A stretch of 64,000 bases of DNA. Source: Pseudomonas fluorescens. Lineage in GTDB: Bacteria > Pseudomonadota > Gammaproteobacteria > Pseudomonadales > Pseudomonadaceae. Location: NCBI RefSeq assembly GCF_000968015.1, contig NZ_LACH01000035.1, forward strand, positions 22,026 to 86,025, in the 5' to 3' direction. The translations under genes and the position numbers were made by a program. Shown here piece by piece: positions 1-7,405 of this stretch (its first letter is position 1; each line of letters opens with the position of its first letter). The notes under the pieces are model-generated. The model was not told the origin of the DNA. It saw only the letters and a program-made list of their open reading frames with translations, and ran no database searches.

Positions 1-639
1 CAGGGCCTTACTGAGGCTGGCTTCAACGTTGATCGTTTCACCAATGGTACTGAGGCCCTGCAACACGCCTTGAGCGAAGCGTATGACCTACTGATTCTGG
101 ACGTCATGATGCCTGGCCTGGATGGGTGGGAAGTGCTTCAGAAGGTGCGTTCGGCAGGAAAAGACGTACCGGTGTTATTTCTGACTGCGCGAGACCGTGT
201 TGAAGATCGCGTTAAGGGGCTTGAGCTCGGAGCGGATGATTACCTAATCAAACCGTTCGCATTTTCTGAGTTGCTGGCTCGAGTCAGGACGCTGCTCCGT
301 CGCGGTAATGGCGCGCCCTCGCCAACCAATATGAAACTGGCCGATCTAGAGGTTGACCTGCTCAAACGCAGGGCCATTCGGGGAGGGAAACGCATAGACC
401 TGACGGCCAAGGAGTTTGCGTTACTGGAGCTGCTGCTCCGTCGCCGGGGCGAAGTGCTGCCGAAGTCGCTCATCGCCTCGCAAGTTTGGGACATGAATTT
501 CAACAGCGATACCAACGTAATCGAGGTTGCGGTGCGCAGACTCAGGGCGAAGATTGATGACGACTTTGAGGTCAAGCTGATCCACACCTCACGTGGTATG
601 GGCTATATGCTTGATGCACCGGATTCGGAATCGAAATGA
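1..639 (+). CDS. copR: Copper/heavy-metal response regulator, 5' end outside window
   Basis: OmpR-family response regulator of a copper-type two-component system. The reading frame is open from the first base, so roughly the first 15-20 residues are missing. Visible are the receiver domain with the phosphoacceptor Asp in LLILDVMMPGLDGW, the switch residues in FLTAR and the Lys in LIKPF, then an OmpR-type winged-helix domain ending in HTSRGMGY. The stop codon overlaps the start of the sensor kinase (ATGA), so the pair is translationally coupled. copC and copD lie downstream and point to copper sensing. CusR- or CzcR-type specificity cannot be excluded from sequence alone. Confidence 0.88.
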   Translation, partial: QGLTEAGFNVDRFTNGTEALQHALSEAYDLLILDVMMPGLDGWEVLQKVRSAGKDVPVLFLTARDRVEDRVKGLELGADDYLIKPFAFSELLARVRTLLRRGNGAPSPTNMKLADLEVDLLKRRAIRGGKRIDLTAKEFALLELLLRRRGEVLPKSLIASQVWDMNFNSDTNVIEVAVRRLRAKIDDDFEVKLIHTSRGMGYMLDAPDSESK

Positions 640-2024
640 ATCGCCTATCCCTGACTACACGCATGAGCCTGATGTTCATGCTTGCGGTAACAGTTGTGCT
701 CACCGTCGCCGGAGTAAGCTTTAACCACCTCAGCCGACATCACTTCAAAATTTTGGATCAACAAGCTCTAAACGAAAAGCTCCATTCGACCCAGAGAATC
801 TTGGGAGAGCTGAACAGTATCGATCAATTCAGCCAGTTAAGGCCCGAGTTACAGGCGTTGCTCGGGGCTCACCGTGATCTGACAGCCCTCATCCTAGACA
901 ATGACGGGAGGCTGCTTTTCGCTGATCCAGGGCCAATCAATGTTCCGGAGGAGTTCCGCACGACGACAAACAACAATGTCTGGGAATGGCAGGACCAAGA
1001 GCAGAAGTTCCGTGGTTTGACGGCACAAGCGATGGTGACCGGTCAGGACAAGCCGCTGACCGTGATCTTGATCTTAGATGTTACTCAGCACATGTTTTTC
1101 TTCGCGACGCTTCAGCGGTGGTTCTGGATAGGGCTGGTGATCAGCGCGTTCGTCAGTGCGGGGCTGGGGTGGATGGTTGCACGCAGCGGTATGCGCCCTA
1201 TTCGCCAGGTCACCAGGGTCGCGGCCTCGATGTCGGCCAAATCACTTAAAGAACGCATCCCATTAGCGTCTGTTCCAAAAGAGCTTCAGCAGATGGTGTC
1301 GTCGTTCAACGCGATGTTGTCACGTCTGGATGATGCTTTTGTACGACTGTCGAATTTTTCAGCGGACATTGCTCACGAACTGCGCACACCGGTCAGTAAT
1401 CTGATGACCCATACCGAAGTGGTGCTCTCTAGAAAAAGGGATATCGAGGATTACGAAGACAATCTGTATTCGAATCTGGATGACTTGAAGCGTATGTCGC
1501 GGATGATCGATGACATGCTCTTTCTGGCTAAATCCGACAACGGTCTGATCACCCATGAGAACAAGCCGATAGACCTATTGGCGGTCGTGGAGAAGCTGCT
1601 CGAGTACTACCGGCTGCTGGCCGATGAGCGCGGTATCATCCTTACGGTTTCAGGAAAAGGAAGTGTCTGGGGCGACGTGTTGATGTTGCACAGAGCTATC
1701 TCGAATCTGCTTTCTAATGCGCTGCGGTACACCCCGGAGGGAAAGACCATCAATGTCGATATCCAACAAAAAGGGATGTCGACATTGGTGGTTGTGGAAA
1801 ACCCGGGAGAAACCATTGCGTCCGAACACCTTGAAAAGCTTTTCGATCGATTTTATCGCGTGGATCCGGCACGGCGCGAAGGGAGCCCCAGCAACGCTGG
1901 GCTGGGGCTCTCAATTACGCGATCGATCGTAGAAGCCCATGAAGGCAAGATCTGGTGTACCTCATCCAATCGAAAAACAGCCTTCCATATGGAGCTTCCT
2001 AGTGCCGGATTGAAACGTGCCTAA
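636..2024 (+). CDS. copS: Heavy-metal sensor histidine kinase (CopS/CusS family)
   Basis: Inner-membrane sensor kinase of 462 residues, partner of the preceding regulator. Transmembrane helix about residues 9-31, a periplasmic sensor loop of about 120 residues, second helix about 155-178, then HAMP. The HisKA phosphoacceptor is in ADIAHELRTPVSN (about 245-257), the N box in NLLSNALRYT, and the G box in NAGLGLSI near the C terminus. Length and layout match the CusS/CopS heavy-metal kinase family. The ATG start overlaps the regulator's stop by four bases. About 360 bp without a gene follow before copC. Confidence 0.88.
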   Translation: MNRLSLTTRMSLMFMLAVTVVLTVAGVSFNHLSRHHFKILDQQALNEKLHSTQRILGELNSIDQFSQLRPELQALLGAHRDLTALILDNDGRLLFADPGPINVPEEFRTTTNNNVWEWQDQEQKFRGLTAQAMVTGQDKPLTVILILDVTQHMFFFATLQRWFWIGLVISAFVSAGLGWMVARSGMRPIRQVTRVAASMSAKSLKERIPLASVPKELQQMVSSFNAMLSRLDDAFVRLSNFSADIAHELRTPVSNLMTHTEVVLSRKRDIEDYEDNLYSNLDDLKRMSRMIDDMLFLAKSDNGLITHENKPIDLLAVVEKLLEYYRLLADERGIILTVSGKGSVWGDVLMLHRAISNLLSNALRYTPEGKTINVDIQQKGMSTLVVVENPGETIASEHLEKLFDRFYRVDPARREGSPSNAGLGLSITRSIVEAHEGKIWCTSSNRKTAFHMELPSAGLKRA

Positions 2025-2383
2025 CCTCGTTCAAACGCTGCATCGGACCAAAGGTAGCGTCCGTTGCTCCTAGGAGGATTGACCAACAGGTTTCAGAGAG
2101 AAAGCCAAGGTAACGTACATCGTGAAAGTAAAAGCCACGATGACAACCCTCAATTCTGGACCAGAGAGCACGCGCAAAGCTTACTGAAATGTAATCGAAC
2201 AGTCGACAGTCATGTGGCATCGTGTCTTAGCTCTATAACGCGGTCATCCTGATCTGCTTGCTGGGTTCAGTACGAAGCATACGTTTAGTATTCGACTGTG
2301 GTTTTAACCGGAATTGAGAAGTAAAAACTAGATCTCCCCCACCCAAACCTCGAACCAACAGCTCAAGCTGTGAGGAGTCTTGC
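2025..2383. promoter_or_regulatory. Gap between copS and copC, probable copCD promoter region
   Basis: About 360 bp with no convincing gene. The only short open frame here has no ribosome site and no recognisable protein. The stretch holds a CopR-box-like inverted repeat (listed separately), and a ribosome site GAGG lies just before the copC ATG. It most likely carries a promoter giving copC-copD their own copper control. Confidence 0.45.
2180..2195 (+). promoter_or_regulatory. Candidate CopR box upstream of copC
   Basis: The sequence CTTACTGAAATGTAAT contains the imperfect dyad TTAC-N6-GTAA. As I recall, the Pseudomonas CopR box is CTGACA-N5-GTAAT; this site keeps the GTAAT half exactly and four of six bases of the other half, with the right spacing. 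It lies about 190 bp before copC. Functional assignment is inference. Confidence 0.4.
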
Positions 2384-2767
2384 ATGTCATTCTTTAAAAC
2401 TACCACCGTAGCTGTTGCGCTTACCGCTGGTTTGCTGCTGAGCGCAGTCGCTCAAGCGCATCCAAAGCTGGTTTCTTCCACCCCTTCGGAGGGCTCGACT
2501 TCCGCAGCACCTTCGAAAATTGAGCTGCACTTCTCCGAGAACCTCACGACACAGTTCTCAGGGGCAAAACTGATCATGACCGACATGCCTGGCATGCCGA
2601 ACTCTCCAATGGGCGTTAAGGCTGGTGTCGCAGGCGGCGACGATCCGAAAATGATGGTTATCACGCCTGCCGCTCCGTTAACCACGGGTACTTATAAGGT
2701 CGAATGGCGGGCGGTCTCTTCCGACACACATCCCATCACAGGCAACTTCTCTTTTAAAGTGAAATGA
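2384..2767 (+). CDS. copC: Periplasmic copper-binding protein CopC
   Basis: CopC-family protein of 127 residues that binds copper in the periplasm. The signal peptide covers about residues 1-25 and ends AVAQA, so the mature chain starts with His, the usual Cu(II) ligand. The motif SSDTHPITG near the C terminus supplies the other Cu(II) ligands. The Met-rich stretch MTDMPGMPNSPM resembles the Cu(I) site of P. syringae CopC. The gene is followed after three bases by copD, its usual partner. Start chosen for the GAGG ribosome site and the signal peptide. Confidence 0.93.
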   Translation: MSFFKTTTVAVALTAGLLLSAVAQAHPKLVSSTPSEGSTSAAPSKIELHFSENLTTQFSGAKLIMTDMPGMPNSPMGVKAGVAGGDDPKMMVITPAAPLTTGTYKVEWRAVSSDTHPITGNFSFKVK

Positions 2768-2770
2768 TCC

Positions 2771-3721
2771 ATGAGCGACTCAATCAACATCGCCCTTCGC
2801 CTCGCCCTTTATTTAGACCTGATGCTGCTGTTCGGATTAGCAATTTTTGGTTTGTATAGCCTCAGGGGAAAAGAGCGGGTATCCGGCACTGTCTTGAACT
2901 TTGAGTCGCTCCTTTTCAGCACAGTAGCTATTGGTGTGCTTCTGTCCCTTGCCTCTATGCTGTTACTTGCGAAAGCAATGAGCGGCGTCTCAGAACTCAC
3001 TGAGCTTCATCGCCACATTTTTGAGATGGTTATCACTGGTACCGACGTCGGGCTCACTTGGATGGTCCGAATAGCAGCCCTTGTGCTGGCAGGTATTGCC
3101 GTCACACTTAACAAACGCTTCCCCACCCTGAGTCTGTGGGCGGTTACAGTCCTCGGTGCTACTGCTCTCGCTACCCTAGCGTGGACAGGGCATGGCGCGA
3201 TGGACGAAGGCAATCGTCGTTATATACATTTCACTAGCGATATATTTCACCTTTTGGCAGCCGGTGGCTGGATGGGGGCTCTGGCCGCATTCGCTTTACT
3301 GCTGCGCACGAAGATTCTAAATGGCGAACAAGAGGTACGAATTCTCTCCCGAGTTCTTACCGAGTTTGAATCAGCTGGTGCATTGATCGTAGTGAGTCTA
3401 GGTATTACGGGCATAGTAAATTATCTTTTCATTGTAGGCCCAACATTGGATGGGATAACGTTTACTACTTATGGCGTGCTACTTTGTTTGAAAATTTTAC
3501 TATTTGCAGCGATGGTTGTATTAGCTACGCTGAACCGTTTTCACTTGAGCCCACTTTTAGAACGATCGATCCAGAGCGGAGAATACACTGGCGTCGTTAA
3601 TGTTTTGCGGCGCAGTATGGCCATAGAGTTCTCGGTAGCAATAATCATAGTGTGCCTAGTCGCTTGGCTAGGAACCTTGAGCCCAGAGATGGAGATGGAG
3701 ATGAGCACGGTGCAGAGTTAA
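2771..3721 (+). CDS. copD: Copper resistance inner-membrane protein CopD
   Basis: CopD-family integral membrane protein, 316 residues, with about eight predicted helices. Conserved family histidines are visible in TGHGAMDEG and in IHFTSDIFHLLAAGGWMGAL. CopC and CopD are thought to work together in copper uptake or handling across the inner membrane. The C terminus has a short EMEMEM stretch. Base use here is AT-richer than in the chromosomal genes to the right, as expected of island cargo. copA and copB are not in the window; they may lie upstream of it. Confidence 0.9.
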   Translation: MSDSINIALRLALYLDLMLLFGLAIFGLYSLRGKERVSGTVLNFESLLFSTVAIGVLLSLASMLLLAKAMSGVSELTELHRHIFEMVITGTDVGLTWMVRIAALVLAGIAVTLNKRFPTLSLWAVTVLGATALATLAWTGHGAMDEGNRRYIHFTSDIFHLLAAGGWMGALAAFALLLRTKILNGEQEVRILSRVLTEFESAGALIVVSLGITGIVNYLFIVGPTLDGITFTTYGVLLCLKILLFAAMVVLATLNRFHLSPLLERSIQSGEYTGVVNVLRRSMAIEFSVAIIIVCLVAWLGTLSPEMEMEMSTVQS

Positions 3722-4114
3722 TAATCCACATGATGTCTACAGCTATCTGAAGCGCCTACGTCCCAAATGCGAAATGGCGCCTCTCCCGCATCAGATTTTC
3801 AATCTATGGCAACCTGGCACCAGTCGCGGCGGCGTAAATCCTTTGTTGTAAAGGAGCAGCTCCTCTGGGGTGGTGTTTGCTTCTCACCTCAGCCCCCATG
3901 AATTACAATAACTCTACTTGGGCGCTAAACGAACAATGCTGCTACAAATCAAATGATGATGCTGGTATCAGCTCGCGAGCTTTCCGGTGAAAAATGATCT
4001 GCGGCTGTGAAGCGACATTCGGACGCCTATGCAGCATGGAGCTCTCATCTCGACGAGCAATCTTTGCCTCCAATTAGTTGAAGGCATCAGGCTCCCAAGA
4101 TTTAATAAGCCCAC
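3722..4114. other. Intergenic stretch after copD
   Basis: Nearly 400 bp between the converging copD and TraX-like genes. I see no convincing gene, no T-tailed terminator and no recognisable insertion-sequence end; only a short palindrome GGAGCAGCTCC. It may be scar sequence joining two cargo blocks. Confidence 0.4.
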
Positions 4115-4864
4115 TCAGATCAGTAACCGAAAAGCTTGCAAAGCAGCAAGGTGGGCCGGATAAAACCAGTAGCCCCATTGCCGCACCGGCCAGACACGTA
4201 AGGTGAGCGTCTGGCGCAAAAGCCAAAGCCCGATCAAGGGCGCAGCAAAAGCGGTGCTTAAAGCCATCAACGAATAGATTTCCAAATCCAAGGCCCGGGT
4301 GACAATGCTGCTGCGAGTGTTGCTCAACAGGCATAGAACCGCTGGCAGCAACCAAAGCAGACTGGGCCTCTTGATCGCCAACAAGACAGCCGCTGGAACG
4401 AGTGCACCATAGAAGCCATACATCAATGGATCATCCAGCACGTAGGCAACTGCGGCAGCAATTAACGCCATAGCACCGCTCAACAAGGTGCGATACTGCC
4501 ATCCCCAAGCAATCACCAATCCCAACGCCAAGGTAACCAATACGTTGAATGTTCCCGAGGTGCTGATGTAGCGATGAGGCACTTCTGAAATGGCGGCGAA
4601 TAACAGCATAAAAGCGAGGTAGCGCCCATTCGCGGCAGTCAGCAATTCGCCCGGTTTGGAGCGCGCCACATTGGCTGCAATAGCGACACAGAAAAGAGGG
4701 AACGAGAGCCTTCCTAGAATGAACAGATTGCTCATTTCCGGCCACACCAAACGCAAGTGGTCGATGACCATGGTCAGCATCGCCACCCACTTGATCAGAT
4801 CCAGGCTGCTGCTTCGCTTCTTGAGTGAGGAATGCTGGGCTGTACGAGCCGTCGTCATGTCCAC
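4115..4864 (-). CDS. TraX-like membrane protein
   Basis: Polytopic membrane protein of 249 residues resembling the TraX family, whose F-plasmid member acetylates pilin. The start SSSLDLIKWVAMLTMVIDHL and the region PHRYISTSGTFNVLVTLALGL are typical, as is the C-terminal YPAHLAAL; about eight hydrophobic helices follow one another. No conjugation genes are nearby. Instead it is the last gene of the repressor-rcnA-DedA set and overlaps the DedA-like gene by ten bases, so a role in metal tolerance or envelope modification is possible but unproven. Confidence 0.75.
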   Translation of the reverse strand: MDMTTARTAQHSSLKKRSSSLDLIKWVAMLTMVIDHLRLVWPEMSNLFILGRLSFPLFCVAIAANVARSKPGELLTAANGRYLAFMLLFAAISEVPHRYISTSGTFNVLVTLALGLVIAWGWQYRTLLSGAMALIAAAVAYVLDDPLMYGFYGALVPAAVLLAIKRPSLLWLLPAVLCLLSNTRSSIVTRALDLEIYSLMALSTAFAAPLIGLWLLRQTLTLRVWPVRQWGYWFYPAHLAALQAFRLLI

Positions 4865-5292
4865 CCCAGTGTGACTGCGGTCAGCACGAGATAACGCACG
4901 CCCTTGGCCAGGGTGACAATCAGCAGGAAACTCCAGAATGGCTCGCGCATGACTCCAGCGACGACCGTCAGCGGATCACCAATGATCGGCACCCAACTCA
5001 GCAGTAATGACCAGCGCCCATAGCGCAGATAGGACTGCTGAGCTTTTTCGAGCTTGCTCTCGCTCACGGGGAACCATCGCTTGTGGCGGAATCGTTCAAC
5101 GGAACGGCCCAGCACCCAGTTCAGTGCAGAGCCAAGCACGTTGCCGAATGTGGCGACCGCCAAGAGCGTAGAAGCGACGTACTGCTCGGAGAGCAACATC
5201 CCGACCAACACGGTTTCAGACTGCATTGGCAACAACGTGGCGGCACCGAATGCCGCCAGGAACAGACCCAAATAGTTGGTGAGTTCAAACAC
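4855..5292 (-). CDS. YqaA/DedA-like membrane protein (VTT domain)
   Basis: Small membrane protein of 145 residues of the YqaA branch of the DedA/SNARE-associated family, now regarded as probable lipid scramblases or proton-coupled transporters. The conserved acidic ATLLPMQSETVLV, the glycine-rich TFGNVLGSALNWVLG and the SWVPIIGDPLTVVAG segment are visible. The start is GTG, directly after the stop of rcnA, so translation is probably coupled. Placement in a nickel-efflux operon is unusual for this family. Confidence 0.8.
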   Translation of the reverse strand: MFELTNYLGLFLAAFGAATLLPMQSETVLVGMLLSEQYVASTLLAVATFGNVLGSALNWVLGRSVERFRHKRWFPVSESKLEKAQQSYLRYGRWSLLLSWVPIIGDPLTVVAGVMREPFWSFLLIVTLAKGVRYLVLTAVTLGWT

Positions 5293-6441
5293 TCAAACGC
5301 CGCCTTGTGCGCTCAGACCGATCCAACCATGGAAGCCGACGTACAGGCCAACACCGATGATCAACACGCTGGAAAGGTACGGTGCACGACGAGCCACGGT
5401 GCCCAGCCACGGCCAGCGATTGGAGGCCTGCTTGGCGCCAATAGCGGCTGCTGCACCGACGGTTACCAGTGTGAGCGCCAGACCAATGCTGAAGCACAGG
5501 ACGAGCACGCCACCCAAGGCTACTTCTTTGACCTGAAGGCAGAGCAGCAGAACGGTGATGGCCGCTGGGCAAGGAATGAGCCCTCCCGTCAAGCCGAACA
5601 TGATGATCTGGCCTGTGGTGACTTCACGGTTGGTAAAGCGCTTGCGGATATCGTTGGCATGGGCACGCTCATGCGCATCCTGATAGCCGTCAATCGACAA
5701 TTCCAAACCTTCCAGCTCCGAATGTGCGTGCCCGTGATCATGCTCCTGGTACTCCAGGTCGTAATCATGGGAGTACCCCGCATGGCCCAGACTCAAGCGA
5801 GCACTGAACTCATGCGGTTCCGGGATATCGACTGCCGACGCCAAGAAGCCTTCGCGCTCGACGAAAGAGAACGATTGAGTGGTGCCGTCTGGACGAGTAG
5901 TCATCAGGCGAACATCTGAGGCAGCCCAGGCGTGTCCGGTCAATGTCTTCAGGCGCCAATGCGGTGGCATGCCTTGTTCGAAGATCGACAGTTCGACACG
6001 GCCATGGCCGGTATCGATTCGGTGGGTTTCATCATGATGGCCATGTTTATGCTCGCCGTGATGGTGATCATCACCTTGCTCGAACTTGAACATCTGCTCG
6101 CCGCGCCAGGTGCGCCACAGCATCCAGAGCGCAATCACAATAATCAGTGCGGAGGACGCGAGTTGGAAGTAAGGCTCCGTGGTTTGAGCGTCCAGACCTT
6201 TGCCTAGGTACATGCCGCCGATGGCGACCAACCATACCACAGCGGTGTGCGACAGCGTCGCGGCCAAACCCAACAAAACGGCCTGTTTGACCGAGCCTCG
6301 GATAGCCACGATGAAGGCCGCCATCATGGTTTTTGAATGGCCCGGTTCCAGGCCATGCAGAGCACCGAGCAGAATGGCGCTCGGGAAGTACAGCCAGGCG
6401 TGCGAACCACCCTGTTGCAAGAGTTCAGCGAAGTTGGGCAT
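5293..6441 (-). CDS. rcnA: Nickel/cobalt efflux protein RcnA
   Basis: NicO-superfamily nickel/cobalt exporter of 382 residues in the inner membrane. The metal motif is LGALHGLEPGHSKTMM in the first helix. A long central cytoplasmic loop contains two His-rich runs (DDHHHGEHKHGHH and HDHGHAH). The C-terminal helices contain TGGLIPCPAAI, the second signature. The gene follows its repressor by seven bases and is read toward the DedA-like gene without a gap. The loop between the His-rich runs is longer than in E. coli RcnA and may be an added folded domain. Confidence 0.93.
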   Translation of the reverse strand: MPNFAELLQQGGSHAWLYFPSAILLGALHGLEPGHSKTMMAAFIVAIRGSVKQAVLLGLAATLSHTAVVWLVAIGGMYLGKGLDAQTTEPYFQLASSALIIVIALWMLWRTWRGEQMFKFEQGDDHHHGEHKHGHHDETHRIDTGHGRVELSIFEQGMPPHWRLKTLTGHAWAASDVRLMTTRPDGTTQSFSFVEREGFLASAVDIPEPHEFSARLSLGHAGYSHDYDLEYQEHDHGHAHSELEGLELSIDGYQDAHERAHANDIRKRFTNREVTTGQIIMFGLTGGLIPCPAAITVLLLCLQVKEVALGGVLVLCFSIGLALTLVTVGAAAAIGAKQASNRWPWLGTVARRAPYLSSVLIIGVGLYVGFHGWIGLSAQGGV

Positions 6442-6448
6442 GTCAGGC

Positions 6449-6748
6449 CTAGAGGTACTTGGTGATTTGTTTGAAAGCTTCTAGCGGAGCACGCTCGCCG
6501 TTGTTCAGGGTGGAGACGGTGTCCTCCAAACAGTGATCAATGTGATCCTGGATGAGCGTTCGTTTGGCCTGACACACTGCCTTCTCCACGGCATGCAACT
6601 GCTGAGCAATGTCAACGCACTCACGACCCTCTTCGATCATGGTGATGACGCCGCGTAAATGACCGTCCGCCCGCTTGAGGCGCTTGATGATCGCCTCATG
6701 ACTTTGGTGGGTGTTGGGATGGCTATGTTCGTGTTCTTGCTCACTCAT
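6449..6748 (-). CDS. CsoR/RcnR-family metal-sensing repressor
   Basis: All-helical metal-responsive repressor of 99 residues, the likely regulator of rcnA. I chose the ATG preceded by GAGG rather than a TTG seven codons upstream. The N terminus is His-rich (EHEHSHPNTHQSH). The family ligands are visible: Cys in EEGRECVDI, then His and Cys four apart in QDHIDHCLED. This Cys-His-Cys set plus N-terminal His resembles nickel sensors of the NreA/InrS/DmeR type more than E. coli RcnR. It reads away from a large palindromic operator just upstream of its start. Confidence 0.9.
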   Translation of the reverse strand: MSEQEHEHSHPNTHQSHEAIIKRLKRADGHLRGVITMIEEGRECVDIAQQLHAVEKAVCQAKRTLIQDHIDHCLEDTVSTLNNGERAPLEAFKQITKYL

Positions 6749-6775
6749 GACTTGAGCCTCAGGCCTCAATGAATT

Positions 6776-6816
6776 ACGCTTGATCCTATCCCCCCTAGGG
6801 GGATAGGATCAAGCGT
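6776..6816. promoter_or_regulatory. 19+19 bp palindromic operator of the nickel repressor
   Basis: A perfect inverted repeat: left arm ACGCTTGATCCTATCCCCC, three-base centre CTA, then the exact reverse complement of the left arm. The centre is a C-tract/G-tract core (TATCCCCCCTAGGGGGATA), the hallmark of operators of CsoR/RcnR-type repressors. It lies between the repressor gene and a divergent small gene, so one operator could control both. The perfect arms extend well beyond the core, suggesting two repressor tetramers or an added hairpin. Function is inferred. Confidence 0.8.
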
Positions 6817-6854
6817 ATCGCGGCCACAACAAACGAGTTAGACCCTCGGACACT

Positions 6855-7070
6855 ATGCTCAGCAGATCCCTGACAACGACAGTGGTATTCGCACTTGCTC
6901 TCGCCATGTTTGTGGCCTGGGCCGGGCATACCTATACGTTGTCGGTAACGACGAAACCGCCTGCCTGGGAGATTGCGCAAGACGCCTATTACCCCCATGA
7001 AGAGCAGGCCGAGATGTCGTGCGCGAGTTGCTCTGATCACTATCACTCAGCCTTGACCCCTGACCCCTGA
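6855..7070 (+). CDS. Putative small exported His/Cys protein
   Basis: Open frame of 71 residues reading away from the metal operator. Residues 8-24 are hydrophobic (signal peptide or membrane anchor), ending AWAG. The C-terminal part carries clustered potential ligands: YYPHEEQAEMSCASCSDHYH. I do not recognise the family. Location beside the operator and the ligand cluster suggest a small periplasmic metal-binding accessory, but the ribosome site is weak and the 3' end runs into a possible recombination junction, so it could be a fragment or chance frame. Confidence 0.45.
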   Translation: MLSRSLTTTVVFALALAMFVAWAGHTYTLSVTTKPPAWEIAQDAYYPHEEQAEMSCASCSDHYHSALTPDP

Positions 7071-7104
7071 CCACGCTCCTACAGGGGCAAGTATTTCATC
7101 TACA

Positions 7105-7386
7105 TGCGTTAGGGACCTGATTTGGCATGGCCGCAATCAGTCGATGCACTATGAAGAAACGCGCCTAATGCCACTGCGGAACGATAACGGCAAGGTGATT
7201 TCTGGTTGCAGCACATGGGTAGAGACATTTCAGAAGCTTAACGAACAGAACCCTGGTCGTTTTGAAATGGCGCCCCCTTATAGGTCGCTGGCCATGGATG
7301 TTCTAGACGCACTGGAGTGGACCTATGATTACGGTAAGTTCGAGCGTGACATGAGGCATTTGATCGGGGTTCCTACCCCACTCTAG
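7105..7386 (+). pseudogene. C-terminal remnant of a HEPN-domain protein
   Basis: The frame is open upstream of the first ATG (7144) and encodes VRDLIWHGRNQSMHYEE before and across it. RNQSMH is an R-x4-H motif, the signature of HEPN ribonuclease domains, in a context (helix, WHGRN, MHYEE) typical of these proteins. No start or N-terminal domain is present; upstream lies a REP-like scrap (CTCCTACAGGGG). I read this as the 3' end of a defence or toxin-type gene cut by recombination. A short protein from 7144 (80 residues) is possible but would start inside the motif. Confidence 0.5.
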
Positions 7387-7405
7387 ACGCATAGGAAAAA
7401 GAAGA

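Noticed and set aside
2064..2252. 62-residue frame between copS and copC
   Set aside because: No homology or hydrophobic pattern; it overlaps the likely copCD promoter region.
4115..4864. TraX-like gene as evidence of a conjugative plasmid
   Set aside because: No other transfer gene is present, and chromosomal TraX-like proteins are common.
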